Below are positions 26,555 through 37,339 of a DNA stretch of 64,000 nucleotides, in pieces. The stretch covers positions 4,405 to 68,404 of the forward strand of contig JAQCTH010000009.1 in the NCBI GenBank assembly GCA_027686065.1. Reading direction: 5' to 3'. Source of the stretch: Clostridiaceae bacterium AF10-41 (GTDB lineage Bacteria > Bacillota > Clostridia > Clostridiales > Clostridiaceae). The notes under the pieces are model-generated. The model saw only the letters and a program-made list of their open reading frames with translations, ran no database searches and had not been told where the DNA came from. Within the stretch, counting starts at the first letter, position 1. Each line of letters starts with the position of its first letter. Position numbers and translations under genes: made by a program.

Positions 26555-26593
26555 AAAGCTGGAAACTAGTTAATATATAGTTTCCAGCTTTAA
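26555..26593 (+). terminator. Strong terminator
   Basis: AAAGCTGGAAACTA and TAGTTTCCAGCTTT form a perfect 14-base stem. The T-run is short (CTTTAAGTT). Confidence 0.75.
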
Positions 26594-26666
26594 GTTATGG
26601 TAAAATTAATAAAAGCATATTATAAAATATTTACACTATAATAAGATTAATATAGGAGTGGATAAT

Positions 26667-27452
26667 GTGGAAATTAATAATTTAGGACTGTTAAATTCTT
26701 TATCATCAATAATAAATTCAGAAAAGCTAGATAATATTGATTATGTATTAGCAAATTATATTTTAAGAAACTTATATAGAATTTCTAATATAAGTATTTT
26801 AGAAATTACAGAGGAGTGCTTTACATCTAGGTCTGCAGTTAGAAGATTTTGTCTTAGACTAGGGTATGATAATTTTAGTGAACTAAAAAACTCTGTAACT
26901 AAATTAGTATTTCCAAGTAACTTAAGTTATAGAGACATTAAAGGATATATGAACTATAAGAACCATATAAAAAATCTTATTAAGGACATGATTATAGATA
27001 TAGATGAACAATTGGATTCTGAAAAAATAAACTATTTATGTGAATTAATTAATAAGGGTTCTAATGTAGTATTTTTATGTGCAAACAATACTAGTGGTGA
27101 TATAATGAGATTTCAGCAGGAGCTAATGTTTACATCTAAAATTGTTCATGTTGTTTCAACATCATTTACTAAAAGTGATATTTTAAAATCCCTAAATGAA
27201 GAAGATATAATAATTAATGTATCAGCATCTGGAAAATTTGCAGAGTTGTCATTAGAGTTTGTTAAAGATTTAAAGGGACATAAATTTTTAATAACAGGAA
27301 ATAAAGATGAAAAAATAAGAACTGCTTATGAAGAGGTCTTTTATATAAGTAAAAACAGTATTTCAAATGATTATCTTAGTATTTATGGAAAATATGGTAT
27401 TACATATATTCTTGATTTGATATCTATGCAATATCTATTTTTATATTCTTAG
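26667..27452 (+). CDS. RpiR-family regulator 1
   Basis: GTG 26667 is chosen because TAGGAG lies 8 bases upstream; the in-frame GTG at 26658 overlaps that site. The ~261-residue protein has an N-terminal HTH_6 domain (ISILEITEECFTSRSAVRRF, ~40-60) and a C-terminal SIS sugar-phosphate domain (~120-240, VVFLCANNTSGD, INVSASG). Members sense phosphosugars. It stands between the peptidase-family pair and the maltose-type PTS and could serve either. Confidence 0.8.
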   Translation: MEINNLGLLNSLSSIINSEKLDNIDYVLANYILRNLYRISNISILEITEECFTSRSAVRRFCLRLGYDNFSELKNSVTKLVFPSNLSYRDIKGYMNYKNHIKNLIKDMIIDIDEQLDSEKINYLCELINKGSNVVFLCANNTSGDIMRFQQELMFTSKIVHVVSTSFTKSDILKSLNEEDIIINVSASGKFAELSLEFVKDLKGHKFLITGNKDEKIRTAYEEVFYISKNSISNDYLSIYGKYGITYILDLISMQYLFLYS

Positions 27453-27626
27453 CTTATTAATAATACATAAGAATAAATTAATTTCATACAAGTATCACAA
27501 TATAATAGAAAACTAGCTAAAGGTTTATTAAGGGTATTTTGTCGAATTAGTTTGAAAAAAGGAGAACTATCTTTTCTTATAAAAGTTTGATAAAATAAAA
27601 GATATAATGAAAAGGGAGTTAATAGT

Positions 27627-28412
27627 ATGCAGCTAGAAGAATTAGTTTATAAAAATTATTCGAGTTTAAATAGCACAGATTTATTTATTTGGAAGTATAT
27701 TTCTCTAAACAAAAAGGACAGTAGTACTCAAACTATAGATGAATTAGCTTTAAATTGTAATGTATCAAGAACAACAATTACAAGATTCGTAAGAAAGCTT
27801 GGATTAAAGGGATATAGCGAATTTAAGGTATTATTAAGTTGGGAAGTAAAGGAAAAGGATATATTAAGCGATGAAGCATACTATACAGCATGTGATTCTA
27901 TTATTCACTTTATTGAAAGCCAAAGAGAAAAGGATTACGATAAAATTTGCAAAATGATATATGAATCTACTCACGTTTATGTATATGGATCAGGGGATAT
28001 ACAAAGTTCCGTTGCCAAACAAATAAAGAGAATGTTTTTATCCTGCCAAGAAAAAATATATGATTTCGGAGGTACAACCTTTGATAAATCCTTCTATAAT
28101 ATGGTTGGAGCAAATGATGTAGTTATATTAATATCATTAAGTGGATCAAGTGAAAAAATAATTAGTATTGCAAGAAATCTAAAGCTTAGAGGATGTAAGA
28201 TTATTGCAATTACAGAATTAAAGGATAATGAATTATCGAATATAAGTGATGAAGTAATGTACATATCAGCAGCTAAAATATCTATTTTAGAATTACATCC
28301 ATCATACCAAATGACCATGCTATATTTTGTATTAGCAGAACTACTATTTATTAAGTACAGTATATATAAGAAACATAGAATGTTAAGTGAAGGATTAGAG
28401 TGCACGCTCTAA
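27627..28412 (+). CDS. RpiR-family regulator 2
   Basis: The 261-residue protein has an HTH (TIDELALNCNVSRTTITRFV, ~37-56) and a SIS domain (~110-235; VYVYGSGDIQSSVAKQ, VILISLSGSSEKI). It lies directly upstream of the maltose-type PTS operon and is its likely regulator. Its last codons lie in the stem of the terminator at 28391. Confidence 0.85.
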   Translation: MQLEELVYKNYSSLNSTDLFIWKYISLNKKDSSTQTIDELALNCNVSRTTITRFVRKLGLKGYSEFKVLLSWEVKEKDILSDEAYYTACDSIIHFIESQREKDYDKICKMIYESTHVYVYGSGDIQSSVAKQIKRMFLSCQEKIYDFGGTTFDKSFYNMVGANDVVILISLSGSSEKIISIARNLKLRGCKIIAITELKDNELSNISDEVMYISAAKISILELHPSYQMTMLYFVLAELLFIKYSIYKKHRMLSEGLECTL

Positions 28413-28421
28413 TCCTTTTTT
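28391..28421 (+). terminator. Terminator overlapping the RpiR 2 stop codon
   Basis: AGGATTAGAG and CTCTAATCCT pair around TGCACG and are followed by TTTTTT. The TAA stop (28410-28412) lies in the right arm, so the last residues are encoded by the hairpin. Confidence 0.9.
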
Positions 28422-28493
28422 ATGTGAATTTTTCACATGAGATGTGCATATTTTTCATCTAATAGTTCAAATTTCTTTAAGGCTTTAAAGCAA

Positions 28494-28522
28494 TTGTAGA
28501 CTTCTTTTTACTATGCTAATAT
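28494..28522 (+). promoter_or_regulatory. Promoter of the maltose-type PTS operon
   Basis: TTGTAG (28494-28499), a 17-base spacer and TAATAT (28517-28522), ~50 bases before the start codon. No cre match was found. Confidence 0.5.
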
Positions 28523-28574
28523 GAAAATGTCGAAGGCCTTAAGACATATTTTTAATAAGGGGGAAAATAATTTT

Positions 28575-30140
28575 ATGATGAAGAAAATTCAAAGGTTTGG
28601 TGGAGCAATGTTTACTCCAACATTATTATTTGCCTTTGCTGGTATTATGGTTGGTTTTTCTATTGTTTTCATGAACGAACAGATTATGGGATCACTTGCT
28701 TCTCCTAATAGTTTATGGTATCAAATGTGGGATGTTGTTTCTGCAGGAGCATGGATGGTATTTAGTCAGTTACCACTACTTTTTGCACTGGCACTACCAA
28801 TTGCATTAGCAAAAAAACAACAAGCTAGAGCTTGTTTGGAATCTGTTGCAACTTATTTAACATTCAATTATTTCATTGGAAAAATGCTACAACACTGGGG
28901 TAGTAATTTTGGGGTTGATTTCGCAGCAGATGTTGTAACAGGAAATGGACTAGCTAATATTGCTGGAATAAAAACCTTAGATACAGGAATGGTAGGAGCA
29001 CTACTTATTGCAGGGATTGTAATTTGGGCTCATAATCGCTTTTTTGATGCAGAACTTCCAGATATGATAGGAATATTCAGAGGATCATCATTAGTTGTAG
29101 CTATATGTTTCTTTATTATGATACCTACTGCATTATTAACATGTATTGTTTGGCCAAAAGTGCAAATAGGAATGACTCATTTGCAAACGTTTTTTATGAA
29201 TAGTGGAAATCTAGGAGTATGGTGTTATGCATTTTTACAGAAGATTTTAATACCAACAGGATTACATCACTTTATATATGCACCATTTTGTTATGATAGC
29301 GTAATAGTTCCAGGTGGAACATCAGTTTATTGGGCAACTCATATACAAGATTTCCAAACAAATGCACATACATTAAAAGAAATGTATCCAATAGGATTCT
29401 CTTTATCTGGTATGGCTAAAGTATTTGGATCTATGGGGGTTTTTGGAGCATTCTATGCAACTGCTAGAAAAGAGAAAAGGAAAAAGTTATTAGGATTAAT
29501 GGTGCCAGTTACATTAACAGCAATGTTAACAGGTATTACAGAACCATTAGAATTTACATTCTTATTTATAGCTCCTAGTTTATTTGTTGTGCATGCTTTA
29601 TTAGATGCATGTATATCAACAGTATCATTTGCTCTTGGAGTAGTTGGAGATTTTGGTGGAGGGCTTATAAATTGGGTTGCACTAAACTGGTTGCCTTTAG
29701 GTGCATATCATTATAAGACATATATCACTCAGGTTGTTATAGGAATAGTATTTGCATTTATATGGTTCTTTGTATTCACATTCATGATTAAAAAGTTTGA
29801 TTTAAAAACTCCAGGTCGTGAATCTGATGATGAAGAAATGAAATTATTCAATAAGAAAGAATATATTAAAGAAAAAGAAATAAAAAAAGAAAAAACTAAT
29901 AAATCAACAGCACAAGCAGAAAAATATCTGGAGCTTGTTGGTGGATCAGAAAATGTTATAGATGTAACTAATTGTGCAACTCGTTTACGTTTAACAGTTA
30001 AAGATGAGAACAAAGTTGCAAAGGAAGAAGAATTTAAAAGAGTAGGTGCACATGGATTAGTTAAAAATGGAGCTGCATTACAAATTATTGTAGGGTTATC
30101 CGTTATAAATGTAAGAGAAGAATTTGAAAGTTTATTATGA
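28575..30140 (+). CDS. malX: PTS alpha-glucoside/maltose-type EIICB permease
   Basis: ATG 28575 follows AAGGGGGAAAA; an upstream in-frame ATG at 28521 overlaps the -10 box. The 521-residue protein begins with the EIIC membrane domain (MMKKIQRFGGAMFTPTLLFAF, GLHHFIYAPF, GITEPLEFTF). It ends with EIIB (Cys467 in NCATRLR). Order and motifs match MalX/GlvC alpha-glucoside permeases. It lacks EIIA, which is supplied four genes later in the same operon. The adjacent GH4 enzyme fixes the likely cargo as an alpha-glucoside such as maltose. Confidence 0.85.
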   Translation: MMKKIQRFGGAMFTPTLLFAFAGIMVGFSIVFMNEQIMGSLASPNSLWYQMWDVVSAGAWMVFSQLPLLFALALPIALAKKQQARACLESVATYLTFNYFIGKMLQHWGSNFGVDFAADVVTGNGLANIAGIKTLDTGMVGALLIAGIVIWAHNRFFDAELPDMIGIFRGSSLVVAICFFIMIPTALLTCIVWPKVQIGMTHLQTFFMNSGNLGVWCYAFLQKILIPTGLHHFIYAPFCYDSVIVPGGTSVYWATHIQDFQTNAHTLKEMYPIGFSLSGMAKVFGSMGVFGAFYATARKEKRKKLLGLMVPVTLTAMLTGITEPLEFTFLFIAPSLFVVHALLDACISTVSFALGVVGDFGGGLINWVALNWLPLGAYHYKTYITQVVIGIVFAFIWFFVFTFMIKKFDLKTPGRESDDEEMKLFNKKEYIKEKEIKKEKTNKSTAQAEKYLELVGGSENVIDVTNCATRLRLTVKDENKVAKEEEFKRVGAHGLVKNGAALQIIVGLSVINVREEFESLL

Positions 30141-30182
30141 TTTAATAGATAATTTGAAATTTTATTATGATAGGAGATGTAA

Positions 30183-31517
<1,335 letters not shown>

Positions 31518-31535
31518 TATAGTGTGGTGGATATA

Positions 31536-32012
31536 ATGATTAATTTAATGAGTATAAGAAATGATGAAAGTAAGGTATTGAATTGTATTTTAATAATGTT
31601 TATTATCCTTCCAATATTGTATGGAGTTAATATAATTATATTATCAAATTCATTGCAAGTAAATTTTATGAATATATTTACAAGTAGTATAACAGAAACA
31701 ATAAATTTGATGGTTTATTCAGCATGTTTTCTAGGTGCATATGTAGTTAAAGAATATCAAGGTAATAAAGAATCTTTTGCAAATCGAATATCCCTAGGAA
31801 TAACTTTAATATCTAATATAATCTTTATGAATTTCTTAGCTAGCATTGCTTTAATATATTATATCCACAAATTTATAGGATTTAAAAATATCTTTGTGAA
31901 GGATAAAGTGAAAGATAAAAAAGAAATTAAATCCCTTATAGTATCAATACTAATTTTTATTGTTTCACTTATTGTTATTGTAACTAAACTTAGATTACAA
32001 ATTCTATTTTAG
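31536..32012 (+). CDS. Small membrane protein of the maltose-type PTS operon
   Basis: ATG 31536 follows GGTGG. The 158-residue product has four predicted membrane segments (about 17-37, 46-68, 85-110 and 135-155) and no family motif that I recognise. It sits between the GH4 and EIIA genes, so a role linked to uptake is inferred only from context. Confidence 0.6.
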   Translation: MINLMSIRNDESKVLNCILIMFIILPILYGVNIIILSNSLQVNFMNIFTSSITETINLMVYSACFLGAYVVKEYQGNKESFANRISLGITLISNIIFMNFLASIALIYYIHKFIGFKNIFVKDKVKDKKEIKSLIVSILIFIVSLIVIVTKLRLQILF

Positions 32013-32023
32013 AAGGAGAAGTT

Positions 32024-32515
32024 ATGCTATCGATATTTAAGAAAAAAATCAATCAAGAAGAGTTAGTAGCTTATGCATCAGGAGAAGCTATTTCTATAGA
32101 AAGTGTAGATGACGCTGTATTTTCAACAAAATCTATGGGAGATGGAATAGCAATTGTGATCTTGGAAAACAAAATTGTAGCACCTGGAAATGCAAAAGTT
32201 AATTTTATCTCAGAGACTAATCATGCTATAGGATTAATTTTAGATAATGATATGCAGATATTAATTCATATTGGTCTTGATTCGGCTAAGAATGATAAAA
32301 ATATATTTAGAGCAGAAGTAAACTTAAATGATAAAGTAAAACAAGGGCAAGAGCTAGTTGTAATTGATGAAAGTTTTTTAGAAGGTGAAAAGGAAATAGT
32401 TGTGCCATTGGTTATATTAGAAAATTCAAAAAATATTTCTTATTTGTTTAATAACATAGATAGTAAAGTTATTAAAGGAAAGACTTCAATTTTGAGATAT
32501 AAAAATTATGAATAA
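32024..32515 (+). CDS. Free-standing PTS glucose-type EIIA
   Basis: The 163-residue protein is a Crr-like EIIA. The two active-site His residues are His67 (ETNHAIG) and His82 (LIHIGLDSA), 15 residues apart as in E. coli EIIA-Glc (His75/His90). It can donate phosphate to the EIICB of this operon and perhaps to the EIIBC at 21888, which also lacks EIIA. Ribosome site AGAAGGAGAAG; its end overlaps the MFS gene by 8 bases. Confidence 0.88.
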   Translation: MLSIFKKKINQEELVAYASGEAISIESVDDAVFSTKSMGDGIAIVILENKIVAPGNAKVNFISETNHAIGLILDNDMQILIHIGLDSAKNDKNIFRAEVNLNDKVKQGQELVVIDESFLEGEKEIVVPLVILENSKNISYLFNNIDSKVIKGKTSILRYKNYE

Positions 32516-33698
32516 CATAGCACCTAATAAGTATTTTAGATTATTTTATTTTATATCTTATTTAAGTTTTGCTTTTGTAATGACTAACTATACCCCGTTT
32601 TTGTCGGGGCTAGGATATGATGAAATGCAAAGAGGCATATTACTATCTTCTTATGCAATTACTACAATACTTTTTCAAGTGATTTTTGGAGTTATCTCAG
32701 ACATAAAGCAATCTGTAAAAAGAATAATTATAATTTCAATTGGATTATATACATTGACAGCATGTCTACTATATAATCAGACAGAAAAATTACTTGGATT
32801 ACATATTTTGTTAATTGCTTTATCAGGGGGATTATTAAATGCAAATTGCGGAATGTTTGACACTTGGGTAATAAATATAAGTGAGGAATATAAAAAATCT
32901 TTATCTTTTATTAAAGCATTTGGATCTATAGGCTGGGCTCTAGGAAGTGTAGGCGCTTCATATATAATTAGCATTATAAGTTATAAGGGGATGGCATTAG
33001 CACTATTAGCCTTATCAGTTCTTATGTTTTTTAATATGAAGATTCTTCCGGATATAGATAAGGTTGAAAAAAAGAAAAAAGTATCATTAGGTGAAATATT
33101 AAAAATATTTTCTAATAAGAAATATACTTTACTTGTATTTATTTTATTGTTAATGTACTCAGTTGTTGTAGCTAACAATTGTACTGTAGTTGATAAGCTT
33201 ATTAAATTAGGTGCAAGCAGAGGAGAAATTTCATTAAAATGGTTTACTCAATCACTTGTAGAAATACCAACATATATTATGGGAGGAATAATACTAAAAA
33301 GATTTAATTCTTATAATATATTAAAAATAAGTTGTTTAGCTATTACTATACAATTCATATTATTTAGTATTTGCAACAATGTTAGAGATATGATTATATT
33401 AAATATTTTTCAATTATTTTCTACTCCTCTAATTCTTATTTCCTCAAAAAAAATTATAGATGAGATAAGTGATAAAAATATAAAGGGAAGTAGTCAATTA
33501 ATAGCAATGAGTATATTTACTGGGCTATCATCAATGATTGTTCCAGCCATAGCAGGAACTTTAACCATGAAAGTAGGAATAGATTTAACTTTACTTTTAG
33601 AAGGATTATTAGGAGTTATTGCTTTTGCCTTGATATATGTACTCCAATTTTCTACCAATTTTTTGGACCCCTGGGGTCCAAAAAATTGGAAATTTTAA
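32508..33698 (+). CDS. MFS transporter with repeat-encoded C-terminus
   Basis: The 396-residue protein has about twelve membrane segments and resembles the LacY/oligosaccharide-proton symporter type of MFS (YFRLFYFISYLSFAFVMTNY, GVISDIKQS after helix 2). It is translationally coupled to EIIA. The final ~13 residues (NFLDPWGPKNWKF) are encoded by the palindromic repeat at 33655-33689, so the original stop was probably upstream or lost. The substrate may be a sugar not carried by the PTS. Confidence 0.75.
   Translation: MNNIAPNKYFRLFYFISYLSFAFVMTNYTPFLSGLGYDEMQRGILLSSYAITTILFQVIFGVISDIKQSVKRIIIISIGLYTLTACLLYNQTEKLLGLHILLIALSGGLLNANCGMFDTWVINISEEYKKSLSFIKAFGSIGWALGSVGASYIISIISYKGMALALLALSVLMFFNMKILPDIDKVEKKKKVSLGEILKIFSNKKYTLLVFILLLMYSVVVANNCTVVDKLIKLGASRGEISLKWFTQSLVEIPTYIMGGIILKRFNSYNILKISCLAITIQFILFSICNNVRDMIILNIFQLFSTPLILISSKKIIDEISDKNIKGSSQLIAMSIFTGLSSMIVPAIAGTLTMKVGIDLTLLLEGLLGVIAFALIYVLQFSTNFLDPWGPKNWKF
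33655..33689. repeat. REP-like palindromic repeat, copy 2 (complete)
   Basis: A perfect 35-base palindrome: CCAATTTTTTGGACCCC, a central T, then its complement. It is inside the 3' end of the MFS coding sequence. Confidence 0.95.
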
Positions 33699-33728
33699 AA
33701 TGCACTACGAAAAAGTAGTGCATTTTTT
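33697..33728 (+). terminator. Terminator of the maltose-type PTS operon
   Basis: AATGCACTAC and GTAGTGCATT arms around GAAAAA, followed by TTTT. It is directly 3' of the repeat. The remaining bases to 33947 hold no gene. Confidence 0.85.
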
Positions 33729-33947
33729 GTTTTCAAATTTTTACACAATTTTAATAAGCTTTTAAAATATTCATGTTAATATAATTAATATAAAAAGTTA
33801 ATAATAAATAAACTGAAACTTATATAAAAGTTAAAACCATAAAACAACAAAGCTATAAAACTATAAAACTACATGCTTTCAACTTTTACATCTTATTCAA
33901 GTAAGGGTATTAATTTAAACATGTAATATGAAAGGAAAATAAATAAT

Positions 33948-34652
33948 ATGACAAACAAAAATACTGAAAATGAAAACATTGGAAGTAAGGATATTATTTC
34001 ATATGAAGATATAAGAAGTAATAAGGAAATTCAAACATATATAAACTCTGCAGATAAGATATTAGGAATTTCAGGATACACCAAACATGATTTAGGGCAT
34101 GTTGGAAAGGTTGCAGAAACAGCTGCATATATTTTAAGAGAGCTTGGCTATGAAGAAAGAGAAGTAGAACTTGCTAAGATAGCAGGCTTTATGCATGATA
34201 TAGGAAATATGATTAATCGTCATGAGCATGCACAAACAGGAGCAGTTCTTGCTTTTAAAATATTAAAAGACATAGGGATGGATCCAGAAGAAATTTTTAT
34301 GGTAACATCTGCTATTGGAAATCACGATGAAGGCACAGGTCAGCCAGTTAGTATTATTTCTTCAGCCTTAATATTAGCAGATAAAGTAGATGTAAGAAGG
34401 AGTCGTGTAAGGAACTCTGATTTTGCTACCTTTGATATTCATGATAGGGTAAATTATGCTGTGGAAAAAGCTGATGTTTATGTTAATAAAGATGAAAAAT
34501 CAATACAATTAAATTTAACTATTGATACCAAGATATGCTCATTAATGGAGTATTTTGAGATATTCTTAAACAGAATGATGCTTTGTAGAAAAGCTACAGA
34601 ATTTTTAAATACTAGGTTCGAACTAATTATGAATAATACAAAGGTACTCTAG
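33948..34652 (+). CDS. HD-domain phosphohydrolase
   Basis: The 234-residue protein has the HD metal motif: His51 (HDLGHVGKV), His83-Asp84 (FMHDIGN), then GNHDEG and ILADKVD. HD enzymes hydrolyse nucleotide phosphoesters. It has its own AAGGAAAA ribosome site and is a single-gene unit. The substrate is unknown. Confidence 0.8.
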   Translation: MTNKNTENENIGSKDIISYEDIRSNKEIQTYINSADKILGISGYTKHDLGHVGKVAETAAYILRELGYEEREVELAKIAGFMHDIGNMINRHEHAQTGAVLAFKILKDIGMDPEEIFMVTSAIGNHDEGTGQPVSIISSALILADKVDVRRSRVRNSDFATFDIHDRVNYAVEKADVYVNKDEKSIQLNLTIDTKICSLMEYFEIFLNRMMLCRKATEFLNTRFELIMNNTKVL

Positions 34653-34741
34653 TAAGTTAATAATATCAAAAATTTAAGCTTATAAAATTAATTTATAGGC
34701 TTAAATAATATATACAAATAAATGCAATACATAATATTTAT

Positions 34742-34769
34742 TTGAACTAAATACAATATATGTTAAAAT
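34742..34769 (+). promoter_or_regulatory. Probable promoter of the cysteine desulfurase gene
   Basis: TTGAAC (34742-34747), a 16-base spacer and an extended TGTTAAAAT -10 (TAAAAT 34764-34769). It leaves a ~150-base leader. Confidence 0.5.
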
Positions 34770-34927
34770 AGACATAAAGGAACTTCCTAAGGTTTAATAA
34801 TTAATAAAGTTTAAATAGTAATATAATATAGAAATATTTAGAGTATATCAGTAATAAAAATTATCATGATAATTGAAGATATAGGAGTATTGTTAGCAAA
34901 TGGAATTATAAAATTGGAGGTGAATTT

Positions 34928-36154
34928 TTGGAAGAACATATTATTGAAGAAGACAATATAAAAAATGATATTTTAGGAAAAAAGATGATATATCTAGATC
35001 ATGCAGCAACAACAGCTATTAATAAAGATGTACTTAAGGAAATGATGCCTTATCTTATAAATCAGTATGGAAATCCATCTTCTATTTATAGTTTTGGTAG
35101 AAAAAGTAGAAAGGCAATAGAAAATTCAAGACAGCAAGTAGCAGCTGCTATAAATGCTAAGAAAAGTGAAATCTACTTTACAAGTGGAGGAACAGAAGCT
35201 GATAATTGGGCAATTAAAGGCATTACGCAGTATTATAAAAATAAGGGTAAACATATAATTACTACATCTATAGAGCATCATGCAATTCTTAATAGTTGTA
35301 AACGATTAGAGAAGGAGGGCTTTGAAATAAGCTATCTATCAGTTGATAATGATGGAAAAATATCAATTGAAGATTTAAAAAAATCTATAAGAAGTGATAC
35401 TATTTTAATAAGCATAATGATGGCAAATAATGAAATTGGAACTTTAGAGCCTATTGCAGAAATAGGGAAAATAGCTAGAGAAAGAAATATAATTTTTCAT
35501 ACAGATGCAATACAAGCTGTAGGATCAATTCCTATAGATGTTGAAGAGTTGCAAGTTGATTTACTATCAATATCTGCACATAAATTTTATGGTCCAAAAG
35601 GTGTGGGGGCTTTATATATAAAAAAGGGGACAGGTATTAAGAAACTTATGGATGGAGGAGAACAGGAAAAGGATAAAAGGGCAAGTACAGAAAATGTTTC
35701 AGCCATTGTTGGAATGGGAAAAGCTATTGAAATCGCAAATAAAGATTTAATGCAACATCAGAAGCAAATGTTTTATTTGAGAGATAAAGCAATTGAAGAA
35801 ATTTTGAAAAATATACCTAATACAAAACTTAATGGACATGCTGTTGATAGGCTACCCGGAAATGTTAATATTGCATTTAATGGAATGGAAGCAGAAGCAA
35901 TGATATTAAAATTAGATAAAATGGGATTTGCAGTATCAAGTGGATCAGCATGCGCTTCAGGATCACCAGAACCATCACATGTACTTAAAGCAATAGGCTT
36001 ATCTCATGAAATGGCACAATGCTCACTTAGATTTACCTTTGGAGTAGAAAATAATATAAAGGATGTAGAAGAGCTGGTGAAATCATTAAAGAAAATTTAT
36101 TCAGTGCACAGTGAAAAAGGCACAGTTCACAGTTGTTTCTCAGTTGGAAATTGA
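34928..36154 (+). CDS. Cysteine desulfurase (NifS/IscS type) with repeat-derived tail
   Basis: TTG 34928 is chosen for GGAGGTG six bases upstream; an internal ATG at 34985 begins MIYLDHAATT, the usual NifS start, so the first ~19 residues are extra. The 408-residue protein has SAHKFYGPKGVGAL (PLP Lys) and the catalytic Cys in SSGSACASGS. It releases sulfur from cysteine for Fe-S or molybdenum-cofactor use. XdhC follows 96 bases later, which suggests sulfuration of a molybdenum hydroxylase. Residues ~392-408 (SVHSEKGTVHSCFSVGN) are encoded by a tandem-repeat element. Confidence 0.87.
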   Translation: MEEHIIEEDNIKNDILGKKMIYLDHAATTAINKDVLKEMMPYLINQYGNPSSIYSFGRKSRKAIENSRQQVAAAINAKKSEIYFTSGGTEADNWAIKGITQYYKNKGKHIITTSIEHHAILNSCKRLEKEGFEISYLSVDNDGKISIEDLKKSIRSDTILISIMMANNEIGTLEPIAEIGKIARERNIIFHTDAIQAVGSIPIDVEELQVDLLSISAHKFYGPKGVGALYIKKGTGIKKLMDGGEQEKDKRASTENVSAIVGMGKAIEIANKDLMQHQKQMFYLRDKAIEEILKNIPNTKLNGHAVDRLPGNVNIAFNGMEAEAMILKLDKMGFAVSSGSACASGSPEPSHVLKAIGLSHEMAQCSLRFTFGVENNIKDVEELVKSLKKIYSVHSEKGTVHSCFSVGN

Positions 36155-36226
36155 GAGCTTTGGGCGAAATTATTGTGAATTGTGAATTGTGAACTGATAA
36201 CTGTGAACTGATAACTGTGAACTGAA
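36105..36226. repeat. CAGTTCACAG / CTGTGAACTG inverted tandem-repeat element, short copy
   Basis: Left part has CAGTGCACAGTG and CACAGTTCACAG, inside the cysteine desulfurase gene. The right part has several GTGAATTGTGAA and AACTGTGAACTGATA units. The centre shares AGCTTT...GAAATTATTGT with the larger element at 45511-45770. Together they form a mobile-looking family with inverted tandem ends. Confidence 0.7.
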
Positions 36227-36250
36227 AGAAAAAGGGGTTAGGAGAGAAAT

Positions 36251-37321
36251 ATGGTGAATAATTACAAACAACTTATTAATAAATTAGAAGAGAATCATAG
36301 TATGGTAATGATAACAAGGCTTTCATCTAAAAGCAGAACTAAAATAGAGAAAGTATTGATAGATTTAAACAAAGAAGATTTGTTACATATTGATGAAGAA
36401 ATGAAAAATGCAATAAATAAATCAATAGATAGAAAACTTCCAGAATTTATTAAAGATAATGAGGGAAAGGAAATTTTAATAGAGTCTTTTTTTCCAGAAG
36501 CTAGATTAATAGTTTTTGGAGGCGGAAATATCTCAGAGCATCTCGTTGATTTAGGAGCTAAAATAGGATTTAAGGTTACAGTTATAGATGATAGATTATC
36601 TTATGCAAATAAAGAAAGATTCCCATTAGCAACAGAAGTTATATGTGAGAGTTTTGAAAATGTTTTCGGACAAATAAAGGTAAATAAAAATGATTATGTA
36701 GTTATTGTTACAAGAGGTCATAAATATGATAAAGAATGTCTTAGAGCAGTTTTAAATATAAAGCCAGAATATTTAGGAATGATAGGTTCTAAGAGGCGAG
36801 TTATGGGAATTAAGAATCAGTTTATAGAAGATGGATATAGTGCCGAGCTAGTAGGTAAAATATGTTCTCCTATAGGATTTAGAATTGGAGGAATTACACC
36901 TTTAGAAATTGCAATATCTATTATTTCTCAAATTATTGCACAAAAAAGGCTTGGTACACCAGATATGATAGCTTGTGCAAATGCTAAAAAGAGAAAAAAT
37001 TACTCAGATATAGACAGCGAGGTTTTAGAGAATCTTGCAAAAGAGGATGAAGAAAAGAAGGCTATTGTTACAGTAACATCCACAAAAGGATCTACACCAA
37101 GAGGGGCAGGGGCAAAAATGATTGTCTGGCCAGATGGAAGAATACTTGGCAGCATAGGTGGAGGTTGCAGTGAAGGAGAAGTGATTCTTGTAGCAAGGGA
37201 CTTAATGGAAGATGGCGAAGAAAATTTTATGACAATGCAGGTTGATATGACAGGAGATGTAGCTGAAGATGAAGGAATGGTCTGCGGTGGCATAATGAAT
37301 GTACTTATAGAATTAATATAG
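36251..37321 (+). CDS. xdhC: XdhC/CoxI family molybdenum-hydroxylase maturation factor
   Basis: The 356-residue protein has a Rossmann XdhC_C domain (~75-230; ARLIVFGGGNISEHL, YLGMIGSKRRV, CSPIGFRIGG). A C-terminal XdhC_CoxI domain follows (~275-356; TSTKGSTPRGAGAKM, GSIGGGCSEGEV, GMVCGGIMNV). The usual N-terminal CoxI half appears degenerate, so the order is rearranged. Members bind and sulfurate the molybdenum cofactor for xanthine dehydrogenase-type enzymes. No such enzyme is in the window. It pairs with the desulfurase upstream. Confidence 0.82.
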   Translation: MVNNYKQLINKLEENHSMVMITRLSSKSRTKIEKVLIDLNKEDLLHIDEEMKNAINKSIDRKLPEFIKDNEGKEILIESFFPEARLIVFGGGNISEHLVDLGAKIGFKVTVIDDRLSYANKERFPLATEVICESFENVFGQIKVNKNDYVVIVTRGHKYDKECLRAVLNIKPEYLGMIGSKRRVMGIKNQFIEDGYSAELVGKICSPIGFRIGGITPLEIAISIISQIIAQKRLGTPDMIACANAKKRKNYSDIDSEVLENLAKEDEEKKAIVTVTSTKGSTPRGAGAKMIVWPDGRILGSIGGGCSEGEVILVARDLMEDGEENFMTMQVDMTGDVAEDEGMVCGGIMNVLIELI

Positions 37322-37339
37322 TTTTAAGCACCCTTTTTT

